Part shown: piece by piece, positions 1-4,787 of the stretch
Position numbering within the stretch: position 1 is the first letter of the stretch
How the letters are laid out: every line of letters begins with the position of its first letter
DNA from: Nitrospirota bacterium
GTDB lineage: Bacteria > Nitrospirota > Thermodesulfovibrionia > Thermodesulfovibrionales > JdFR-85
Direction: 5' to 3'
Assembly (NCBI GenBank): GCA_003232715.1
Contig: QIJG01000137.1
Coordinates: 1-6,839, forward strand
Length of the DNA stretch: 6,839 nt
The notes under the pieces: model-generated
The model's input: the letters and a program-made list of their open reading frames with translations, nothing else
What the model was told of the DNA's origin: nothing
The model's database searches: none
Program-made: the position numbers and the translations under genes

Positions 1-118
1 GAATCAGATAGTTATTGTAAGTTGTCCCGTTTGGCGTTACATAGCCATGAAAGTCCCTTACTGCCCAGTCAATAGCTCCGACCCAGTAAATATCAGGTTT
101 AATCTCAACAGCCTTCAT
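1..118 (-). CDS. Flavodiiron protein (FprA-type A flavoprotein), N-terminal fragment
   Basis: Only the first 39 codons are in the window; the gene continues past the left edge. The translation begins [18 protein letters not shown] and continues [15 protein letters not shown]. This matches the conserved start of flavodiiron proteins: a short strand, the YWVGA-DW element, the FHG element and the GTTYN-YLI strand that opens the metallo-beta-lactamase-like domain. The diiron ligands and the flavodoxin domain would lie outside the window. Members of this family are cytoplasmic and reduce O2 to water and/or NO to N2O with electrons from rubredoxin-like donors; which substrate applies here cannot be told. 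The ATG at 116-118 is preceded by a strong GGAGGAG ribosome site (126-132). The gene follows the peroxidase gene on the same strand after 130 bp and appears to have its own promoter. Confidence 0.9.
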   Translation of the reverse strand, partial: MKAVEIKPDIYWVGAIDWAVRDFHGYVTPNGTTYNNYLI

Positions 119-125
119 TGGTAAA

Positions 126-132
126 CTCCTCC
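126..132 (-). promoter_or_regulatory. Ribosome binding site of the flavodiiron gene
   Basis: GGAGGAG on the minus strand, 7 nt before the ATG at 118. It is a strong, well-spaced Shine-Dalgarno that fixes the start of the truncated gene. Confidence 0.75.
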
Positions 133-154
133 GTTTCAGATTTTTGATAAGCCC

Positions 155-183
155 ATTGTAACACAGAAATTTTTAACCTTCAA
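155..183 (-). promoter_or_regulatory. Putative sigma70-type promoter of the flavodiiron gene
   Basis: On the minus strand TTGAAG (178-183) is followed after exactly 17 bp by TACAAT (155-160), which is preceded by TG-T as in an extended -10. Five of six bases match the -10 consensus. The predicted transcript would start near 148 and carry a leader of about 30 nt. It implies the flavodiiron gene can be transcribed apart from the peroxidase gene. No PerR-like palindrome as good as the one at 1924-1938 was seen here. Confidence 0.6.
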
Positions 184-229
184 CTAAATATTTCTATCTC
201 TCAGATACTGTTTTTAAGTGTCATTTTAT

Positions 230-244
230 AAACAGACCCTGTTT
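230..244 (-). terminator. Small inverted repeat just after the peroxidase stop codon, possible weak terminator
   Basis: AAACAG-GGT-CTGTTT forms a perfect 6-bp stem with a 3-nt loop starting 4 nt after the peroxidase stop. The stem is AT-rich and there is no run of T after it in the minus direction, so termination would be inefficient at best. It may only be a 3'-end stabilising hairpin. Confidence 0.25.
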
Positions 245-248
245 GAGG

Positions 249-1289
249 TTAATCCAGTTTTGGCCTCGGCGTATCTGCCGTAGGAGCAGGCAGTACAGGA
301 TATTCAACTTTTGGCTGAACACCGGTCGTTGTCTTTAAAAAAGAAACAATTTTATCTGCTTCTGAATCCGTGAGTTGTATGCCTAACTGGGCAGAGCCCA
401 TGATGGTTACGGCTTCCTTCAGATCCCATATTTTTCCTGAGTGGAAATAAGGCGGTGTTATCTCTATATTCCTTAAAGAGGGCGCCTTAAAGACATATTC
501 ATCCGATTTTAGCTGGGTTACCTTGAACCGGCCCTTATCGCCCTGTAAAATCTCTGCCCCCGGTCTTTCAACCACCCCAAAGGGATAGTATCCCTGTCCA
601 CCCATGTTGACACCGCCGTGACAGATAGAACAGCCTTTCCCCATAAAGAGTCCCAGGCCTTCCTTCTCTGTTTTGTTGAGAGCGTTTTTGTCACCTTTAA
701 GGTATTTGTCAAAACGTGAGTCAGGGGTAAGGAGTGTAGCCTCAAATACCTCGATTGCCTTTGCCATGTTATCAAATGATACAGGCTCTTTCTCAGCAGG
801 AAAAGCCTTTTTAAATATCCGGATATATTCAGGCATACTTTTGAGGGTTTTTATAACCCTTTCAGGTGTGCTGTTCATCTCAACGGATGCCTGTACCGGG
901 CCTTTGGCCTGTTCCATGAGGTCTTTTGCCCGGCCATCCCAGAACTGGGCGATGTTAAAGACGGAGTTCAGCACTGTAGGTGCGTTCCGTGGCCCCTTCT
1001 GCCAGCCATGCCCTATGGATGTCTCCTGATAATCCATGCCTCCCATGCCGATATTGTGGCAGGTGTTACAGCTTATCAGGGCGCTGGATGAAAGCCTCGG
1101 GTCAAAATAGAGCATCTTGCCAAGCTCTACCTTAACCACAGTTGCCGTGTTTCCCTTAATGGCAGGTGCTGATTCAGGGACCGGTTTAAATGTCTTGCTT
1201 GCCCTCTCCCGGAGGGCATCGGCGTATGCCTGTGAAACTGTAAATAGCATCAGAAAAAATATGAAAGCTATCAAATTTGTACGCTTCAT
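249..1289 (-). CDS. Dihaem cytochrome c peroxidase (CcpA/MauG family), periplasmic
   Basis: A 346-residue protein that reduces H2O2 to water with electrons from periplasmic c-type cytochromes. Residues 1-23 form a Sec signal peptide (basic MKR, hydrophobic core, AYA cleavage site). Two CxxCH haem-binding motifs are present: CNTCH (74-78) and CSICH (220-224), giving the N-terminal peroxidatic and C-terminal electron-transfer haem domains. By family knowledge, His94 in the IGHGWQKGPRNAPT element is the switchable distal ligand of the N-terminal haem. Trp117 in FWDGRA lies between the haems, Glu137 in the VQASVEM segment is the catalytic acid, and Met297 is the likely axial ligand of the C-terminal haem. 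All are present, so the enzyme looks intact and of usual length. The C-terminal tail is Pro-rich. The ATG is chosen because the signal peptide starts there; the ribosome site is poor (GGGGA about 8 nt upstream, GAGGAG 15 nt upstream). It lies downstream of the PerR-like regulator on the same strand, with the flavodiiron gene next. Confidence 0.95.
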   Translation of the reverse strand: MKRTNLIAFIFFLMLFTVSQAYADALRERASKTFKPVPESAPAIKGNTATVVKVELGKMLYFDPRLSSSALISCNTCHNIGMGGMDYQETSIGHGWQKGPRNAPTVLNSVFNIAQFWDGRAKDLMEQAKGPVQASVEMNSTPERVIKTLKSMPEYIRIFKKAFPAEKEPVSFDNMAKAIEVFEATLLTPDSRFDKYLKGDKNALNKTEKEGLGLFMGKGCSICHGGVNMGGQGYYPFGVVERPGAEILQGDKGRFKVTQLKSDEYVFKAPSLRNIEITPPYFHSGKIWDLKEAVTIMGSAQLGIQLTDSEADKIVSFLKTTTGVQPKVEYPVLPAPTADTPRPKLD

Positions 1290-1335
1290 TTCTTAATCCC
1301 CATTCTCCTCAAATTTAATTTTTAGAGAGAAAAGA

Positions 1336-1384
1336 CGGGTTTTCCCCGCCACGGCTACAAAGGGCGGGGAGACCCCGCCCCTAC
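1336..1384. repeat. GC-rich palindromic repeat (REP/MITE-like) between the rubredoxin-like and peroxidase genes
   Basis: An island of very high GC sits in AT-rich flanks. GGGCGGGG (1362-1369), AGA, CCCCGCCC (1373-1380) is a perfect 8-bp inverted repeat with a 3-nt loop. A second CCCCGCC block (1344-1350) is also complementary to 1363-1369, so two alternative hairpins are possible. The composition and three-block layout resemble dispersed intergenic palindromes common in bacterial genomes. It begins 10 nt beyond the stop of the small gene, so its RNA hairpin could end or attenuate transcription from the regulator operon, but on the minus strand only TTT follows the stem. Whether it is repeated elsewhere cannot be seen from one copy. 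Confidence 0.6.
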
Positions 1385-1394
1385 AAATATTAAT

Positions 1395-1502
1395 TTATTC
1401 TTCTTTTTTCATTGTGCCTGTGCCGCCGCACTTCGGGCATTTTTTCGGCTTGCACCTGCCTTCTTTTGTGGCACCGCAGCTTTCACACTTAAAGACTGCC
1501 AT
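1395..1502 (-). CDS. RCKP-type rubredoxin-like / zinc-ribbon mini-protein (35 aa)
   Basis: A 35-residue ORF from an ATG (1500-1502) to TAA (1395-1397). The protein starts MAVFKCESCGATKEGRCKPK, followed by KCPKCGG, a T/G-rich stretch and a KKEE tail. Two CxxC pairs (Cys6/Cys9 and Cys22/Cys25), each followed by Gly, form a four-cysteine metal knuckle set, and the RCKP segment with an extra Cys17 marks the small rubredoxin-like family of this name. The length is close to desulforedoxin (36 aa) and shorter than classical rubredoxin (about 52 aa). It could bind Fe and carry electrons, or bind Zn structurally; the sequence does not decide. Its start lies 1 nt after the PerR-like stop, and its AAGGAGG ribosome site (1510-1516) lies inside the last codons of that gene, so the two are surely co-transcribed and probably translationally coupled. 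With a flavodiiron protein and a peroxidase nearby, a redox role is plausible but inferred. Confidence 0.87.
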   Translation of the reverse strand: MAVFKCESCGATKEGRCKPKKCPKCGGTGTMKKEE

Positions 1503-1503
1503 A

Positions 1504-1914
1504 TTAAGACCTCCTTTCTTTAATGCATTCAGGACATATACCGTAAAACTCTATATGGTTTCCGGTTACTTTAAATCCCTGCCTCTGATCCGCAGGGATA
1601 TTTATTTTAAAATCAGTATGCACATCAACGATCTTTTTACACTTCAGACAGATAAGATGGTGATGTGGCGCTGTGTTTGGATCATAATGTTTTCTTTCAG
1701 GGTCAATTGTGAGTTCAAGAACCCCTCCATGCCTCTTCAGTACCTCGAGGGTATTGTAAACAGTTGCAAAGGACATCGTGCGAAACCTCTTTTTTACCTC
1801 CCGGTAGATGTCCTCTGCAGCGGGATGGCTCGTGTTACCGTCGAGGTATTCAAGTATGGCCAACCTCTGTGGAGTCAGCTTAAACCCTGTCCCTCCGTGC
1901 CTGTCTATCAGCAA
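1504..1914 (-). CDS. perR: PerR-like Fur-family transcriptional regulator (peroxide sensing)
   Basis: A 136-residue metal-dependent repressor. Residues about 10-65 form the winged-helix DNA-binding domain (KLTPQRLAILEYL, then the SHPAAEDIY helix and SFATVYNTLEVLK recognition helix). The C-terminal half is the dimerisation and metal domain. Structural zinc cysteines are Cys89/Cys92 (LICLKC) and Cys127/Cys130 (ICPEC). Likely regulatory-metal ligands are His30, Asp78, His84, His86 and Asp97. Asp97 in KIVDV, where Fur proteins usually have Glu, favours PerR over Fur. Context supports this: the next same-strand genes are a rubredoxin-like protein, a peroxidase and a flavodiiron protein. The only in-frame start of common type is TTG (1912-1914), bounded upstream by an in-frame TAA. 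The GAGGAGG ribosome site is almost touching that TTG, so the true start may be the following CTG or ATA codon. A PerR-box-like palindrome overlaps its promoter, suggesting autoregulation. Confidence 0.9.
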   Translation of the reverse strand: MLIDRHGGTGFKLTPQRLAILEYLDGNTSHPAAEDIYREVKKRFRTMSFATVYNTLEVLKRHGGVLELTIDPERKHYDPNTAPHHHLICLKCKKIVDVHTDFKINIPADQRQGFKVTGNHIEFYGICPECIKERRS

Positions 1915-1920
1915 CCCTCC

Positions 1921-1945
1921 TCTTTAGAATCATTCTTACTAAAGA
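1921..1945. promoter_or_regulatory. Putative PerR/Fur box (operator) in the regulator's own promoter
   Basis: Positions 1924-1938 read TTAGAAT-C-ATTCTTA, a 7-1-7 palindrome with a single mismatched pair. It matches 11 of 14 informative positions of the Bacillus PerR box TTATAATNATTATAA. It is nested in an outer perfect repeat TCTTTAG (1921-1927) / CTAAAGA (1939-1945). The site lies directly downstream of the predicted -10 and covers the expected transcription start, the standard arrangement for repression. Confidence 0.65.
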
Positions 1946-1946
1946 G

Positions 1947-1976
1947 ATGGTATCAGATAAGAATTGTTGTTGTCAA
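1947..1976 (-). promoter_or_regulatory. Promoter of the perR - rubredoxin-like operon
   Basis: On the minus strand a perfect TTGACA (1971-1976) is followed after 18 bp by TACCAT (1947-1952), preceded by TG-A as in an extended -10. The predicted start is near 1940, inside the palindromic operator. Confidence 0.6.
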
Positions 1977-2000
1977 GTGAAAAATAACATGCAGAAAGAC

Positions 2001-2054
2001 ATGGAGGAATGGAGAACTGGAGATTTGGAGGATTGGATTAAACCATCCCTCCAT
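2001..2054. repeat. Degenerate 8-bp tandem repeat with complementary block
   Basis: Positions 2001-2040 parse exactly into five 8-bp units of the form NTGGAGNN (the fifth diverges to TTGGATTA). The first unit and a half, ATGGAGGAATGG (2001-2012), is complementary except for one wobble to CCATCCCTCCAT (2043-2054), so a 12-bp stem around a 30-nt loop can form. It lies between the divergent perR and thrS promoters. Purine-rich periodic blocks of this kind are often dispersed intergenic repeats; that is inference here. Confidence 0.55.
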
Positions 2055-2075
2055 CCCCCGTGTCAGGACGATAAA

Positions 2076-2105
2076 TTGCAAACATGCCGGGAAATCCTGT
2101 ATAAT
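2076..2105 (+). promoter_or_regulatory. Promoter of the thrS-infC-rpmI-rplT-pheS cluster
   Basis: TTGCAA (2076-2081), 18-bp spacer, perfect TATAAT (2100-2105). Transcription would start near 2112, leaving a leader of about 70 nt before the thrS start region. No other comparably good promoter was seen between 2060 and 2255. Confidence 0.65.
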
Positions 2106-2141
2106 TTCTATCGATAATCGAAGACGGGTTAAGTTAATCTT

Positions 2142-2169
2142 GCAGTCTCCGGTTGTAAAGGGAGGCTGT
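2142..2169 (+). promoter_or_regulatory. Leader hairpin of thrS with tRNA-Thr anticodon-like loop
   Basis: GCAGTCTCC (2142-2150) can pair with GGAGGCTGT (2161-2169) over 9 bp, including two G-U wobbles. The 10-nt loop (2151-2160) contains U-UGU-AA at 2153-2158. This is the pattern of positions 33-38 of a tRNA-Thr anticodon loop: U33, anticodon UGU, A37, A38. In E. coli, ThrRS represses its own translation by binding a leader hairpin that imitates the tRNA-Thr anticodon arm just upstream of the ribosome site. Here the hairpin ends 1 nt before GAGGG (2171-2175), the likely ribosome site for an ATT start at 2183. Seen: pairing, loop sequence and position. Inferred: the regulatory role. Confidence 0.45.
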
Positions 2170-2182
2170 TGAGGGATTCAAC

Positions 2183-4102
2183 ATTACGGAGGGTGTTATC
2201 AGGATAAGGACTAATAAGGAAGTTAAAGAGGTTTCAAGGGATAAGGTTCCGGGTGTGTTAAAGGAACTTGGAGCCATTGCCATAAGATTTGATTCCACTG
2301 TTCTGGATATCAGGGAGGCTGAGTCCTTGCCGGATGATGCTACAATTGAGCCTGTAACCCCTGGTTCCAGGGAGGGTGTCGCTATACTAAGGCACAGCAC
2401 ATCCCATGTGATGGCCCATGCTGTGAAGAAACTTTTCCCCGAGGCAAAGGTATCCATTGGTCCTTCTACGGAAGAGGGTTTTTATTATGATTTTGATATC
2501 GAGAGACCATTTATTCCTGAAGACCTGAAGAGGATTGAGGAGAAAATGAAGGAGATCATCGACAGGGACAGTCCTTTTGTCAGAAAGGTGCTGCCGAGGG
2601 ATGAGGCTATTGAACTCTTTGAGAAAATGGGTGAGCCCTACAAGGTTGAAATCCTTCTGGAGATAGAGGACAATGAGGTATCCATTTATGAAGAAGGAGG
2701 GGTTACCGACCTCTGCAGGGGGCCGCATCTTCCGTCAACAGGATATATCAGGGCCTTTAAACTCCTGAGCATTGCAGGCGCCTACTGGAGGGGTGATGAG
2801 AAGAACAGGATGCTTCAGCGGATATATGGGACTGCCTTTGAAGACAGGAAGAAACTGAAGGAGTATCTGAACTTTCTTGAGGAGGTTAAAAAGCGTGACC
2901 ACCGCAGGCTCGGCAGGGAGCTTGACCTCTTCAGTATAAATGAAGAGATAGGCCCCGGTCTTATACTCTGGCATCCAAATGGTGCAATTATAAGGAAGAC
3001 TATTGAGGATTTCTGGCGGGATGAGCACCTGAAGGATGAGTATAAACTCCTTTATACTCCCCACATGGCAAAGTTGAATCTGTGGGAGAAGAGCGGACAC
3101 TGGGATTTCTACCGCGAGAACATGTATTCTCCTATGGAGGTGGAAGGGGCTGATTATGAGATAAAACCCATGAATTGTCCTTTCCATATCTATATATACA
3201 AGAGTGCCCTCAGGAGCTACAGAGATCTTCCCCTCAGATATGCAGAGCTTGGCACGGTCTACAGGTATGAACGTTCCGGGGTCCTTCACGGACTTTTCAG
3301 GGTCAGGGGTTTTACCCAGGATGATGCGCATATCTTCTGTATGGAAGCTCAGATGGAAGAGGAGATTAAGCGGGTGCTCGACTTCACCCTGTTTATACTG
3401 AAGACCTTTGGATTTGAGACCTATGATATCTACCTGTCGACAAGGCCTGAAAAGTTTGTCGGTACGCCTGATAACTGGGAACGTGCCACCAATGCACTGA
3501 AGGTTGCCCTTGAGCATAAGGGGCTTGATTATGAGATAGACCCTGGCGAAGGTGTTTTTTATGGGCCGAAAATCGATATAAAGGTGAAGGATTCCCTTGG
3601 CAGACCCTGGCAGTGCAGTACCATACAGGTTGATTTTAATATTCCCGAGAGGTTTGATATCACCTATAGGGGGGGTGATGGCAGAGAACATCAGCCGATA
3701 ATGATTCACCGGGCATTGATGGGCTCACTTGAGAGGTTCTTCGGTATCCTTATCGAGCATTATGCCGGGGCCTTTCCCCTCTGGCTTTCTCCCGTGCAGA
3801 TTGGTATAATAACTGTAGCGGAAAGGCATATCAGCTATGCCGAAAGTGTTTTAAAAGGTCTGAGAAATGCAGGTATACGGTGTGAGGCCCTTTTTGAGAA
3901 TGAGAAAGTCGGTTATAAGGTACGTCATGCCACTGTCAGAAAGGTGCCTTATTTGGTTATAATAGGTGACAGAGAGGTTGAGTCCGATAAACTGACCGTC
4001 AGAAAACGTGGAGGCGATAACGTTGGCCCCTATGGACTTACGGAGCTGATTATCTGGATAAGAGAGGAGATAGAGTCAAGGAGTCTGACCTCGAAATTGT
4101 AG
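2183..4102 (+). CDS. thrS: Threonyl-tRNA synthetase
   Basis: Class II synthetase charging tRNA-Thr in the cytoplasm. Counting from GTG 2255 (the first ATG/GTG/TTG-type codon, 615 aa), the editing domain shows HSTSH (His47/His51) and CRGPH (Cys154/His158). The catalytic core shows motif 1 around 270-292, the zinc ligands Cys308 (MNCP), His359 (DDAH) and His485 (MIHRA), motif 2 YRYERSG (336-342) and motif 3 around 485-500. The anticodon-binding domain runs from about 513. The reading frame stays open upstream to a TAA at 2156-2158, and the extra codons (VIRIRTNKEVKEVS) look like the beta-strand opening of the N-terminal TGS-like domain. GTG 2255 therefore cuts into that domain. The preferred start is ATT 2183, with GAGGG 7 nt upstream (639 aa, the usual family length). 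ATC 2198 behind GGAGGG is the alternative (634 aa). First gene of the translation cluster. Confidence 0.97.
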   Translation: MTEGVIRIRTNKEVKEVSRDKVPGVLKELGAIAIRFDSTVLDIREAESLPDDATIEPVTPGSREGVAILRHSTSHVMAHAVKKLFPEAKVSIGPSTEEGFYYDFDIERPFIPEDLKRIEEKMKEIIDRDSPFVRKVLPRDEAIELFEKMGEPYKVEILLEIEDNEVSIYEEGGVTDLCRGPHLPSTGYIRAFKLLSIAGAYWRGDEKNRMLQRIYGTAFEDRKKLKEYLNFLEEVKKRDHRRLGRELDLFSINEEIGPGLILWHPNGAIIRKTIEDFWRDEHLKDEYKLLYTPHMAKLNLWEKSGHWDFYRENMYSPMEVEGADYEIKPMNCPFHIYIYKSALRSYRDLPLRYAELGTVYRYERSGVLHGLFRVRGFTQDDAHIFCMEAQMEEEIKRVLDFTLFILKTFGFETYDIYLSTRPEKFVGTPDNWERATNALKVALEHKGLDYEIDPGEGVFYGPKIDIKVKDSLGRPWQCSTIQVDFNIPERFDITYRGGDGREHQPIMIHRALMGSLERFFGILIEHYAGAFPLWLSPVQIGIITVAERHISYAESVLKGLRNAGIRCEALFENEKVGYKVRHATVRKVPYLVIIGDREVESDKLTVRKRGGDNVGPYGLTELIIWIREEIESRSLTSKL

Positions 4103-4133
4103 AATCAATGAATCAGGTTACAGGTGGCAGGGG

Positions 4134-4162
4134 TTACAAGCAGATAGCCTGAAAATTATAAC
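4134..4162 (+). promoter_or_regulatory. Possible weak internal promoter upstream of infC
   Basis: TTACAA (4134-4139), 17-bp spacer, TATAAC (4157-4162). The -10 is good (5 of 6), the -35 poor (3 of 6). E. coli also has secondary promoters for infC near the end of thrS. Suggestive only. Confidence 0.25.
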
Positions 4163-4199
4163 CCAAAATCCAGGACTTGCAACTTGCAGCCTTAAAACC

Positions 4200-4215
4200 A
4201 GGAGGTGTAGTTATA
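4200..4215 (+). promoter_or_regulatory. infC: infC ribosome binding site and AUA start codon
   Basis: AGGAGGTG (4200-4207) is an almost full complement of the 16S rRNA 3' end. From AGGAGG the spacing to ATA (4213-4215) is 7 nt, which is ideal. No ATG, GTG or TTG occurs in frame between this site and the conserved EYRVNKRIR segment. The site therefore points to AUA as the initiator, comparable to the AUU start of E. coli infC. Confidence 0.7.
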
Positions 4216-4713
4216 GCACAGGAATACAGAGTAAACAAGAGGATCCGGGCAAGAGAGGTAAGGTTGATAGATGCCGACGGCGCACAGCTTGGTATTGTTC
4301 CACTGCGGGAAGCCCTGAAGATTGCTGAGGAGAGGGGCCTGGATCTCGTGGAAGTAGCGTCAAATGCAAAACCCCCTGTCTGCAGGATAATGGACTACGG
4401 GAAGTTTAAGTATCAGCAGAGTAAAAAACATACCCATCGCAAGACCATAGAAGTCAAAGAGGTAAAGGTAAGGCCTCAGATAGATAAAGATAAAAATGAT
4501 CTGGAGTTAAAGATAAAGCATATCGTCCGGTTCCTTGAAGCCGGGAACAAGGCCAAGGTGACAATGTTCTTCAGGGGAAGGGAGATCGTCAGACCGGAGC
4601 TTGGCATGAAGGTTTTTCACAGGATTATAGAGAGGCTTGATGATCAGTATAATATAGAGAACAGGCCGAGGCTTGAGGGTAAGAGTATTACAATGATAGT
4701 GGCACCTAAGTAG
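4213..4713 (+). CDS. infC: Translation initiation factor IF-3
   Basis: IF-3 binds the 30S subunit, prevents premature 50S joining and discriminates against wrong start codons. From the ATA start the protein has 166 residues, typical for the family. The N-terminal domain begins with AQEYRVNKRIRAREVRLID and holds the signature KPPVCRIMDYGKFKY (residues 53-67). A basic linker (QQSKKHTHRKT) follows, then the C-terminal ribosome-binding domain from EVKEVKVRPQID through KVTMFFRGREIVRPELG to the KSITMIVAPK end. A longer frame could start at TTG 4177, but that would translate the Shine-Dalgarno as protein and adds residues not found in IF-3, so ATA 4213 is preferred. As IF-3 itself rejects such near-cognate codons, feedback control as in E. 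coli is likely. It lies 110 bp after thrS and 74 bp before rpmI. Confidence 0.96.
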   Translation: MAQEYRVNKRIRAREVRLIDADGAQLGIVPLREALKIAEERGLDLVEVASNAKPPVCRIMDYGKFKYQQSKKHTHRKTIEVKEVKVRPQIDKDKNDLELKIKHIVRFLEAGNKAKVTMFFRGREIVRPELGMKVFHRIIERLDDQYNIENRPRLEGKSITMIVAPK

Positions 4714-4760
4714 ACTGTTATTTCGTTAAACGTTATATTTTATATGACTTGTACATGCAG

Positions 4761-4773
4761 CTTAAAATTTAAG
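4761..4773. repeat. Perfect 13-nt palindrome before the rpmI ribosome site
   Basis: CTTAAA-A-TTTAAG lies in the infC-rpmI gap, 2 nt before the AGGAGG of rpmI. In E. coli this part of the message is where L20 represses rpmI-rplT, but the palindrome is AT-only apart from its ends and does not visibly resemble an L20 binding site. Function unknown. Confidence 0.3.
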
Positions 4774-4787
4774 ACAGGAGGAAGTGG

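Noticed and set aside
1290..1304. Five-codon ORF (ATG GGG ATT AAG AAA TGA) overlapping the peroxidase start through ATGA
   Set aside because: Too short and its ribosome site is only 1-2 nt from the ATG; probably chance.
1310..1330. Possible PerR box upstream of the peroxidase gene
   Set aside because: The best AT-rich 15-mer matches only about half of the consensus positions and is not palindromic.
1414..1980. 188-codon plus-strand reading frame over the PerR-like gene
   Set aside because: It is a shadow: the minus strand has a complete Fur-family protein with all metal ligands plus the small Cys-rich gene, and the plus-strand translation shows no family pattern.
2169..2207. 12-codon leader ORF (TTG start) before thrS, considered as an attenuation peptide
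   Set aside because: It contains only one Thr codon, starts 3 nt after its would-be ribosome site and is not followed by a terminator-antiterminator pair.
2735..3709. 324-codon minus-strand reading frame inside thrS
   Set aside because: It lies wholly within the well-conserved ThrRS catalytic and editing domains, and its translation resembles no known protein.
4175..4188. Tandem duplication of ACTTGCA before infC
   Set aside because: Only two 7-nt copies with no supporting structure; could be chance.
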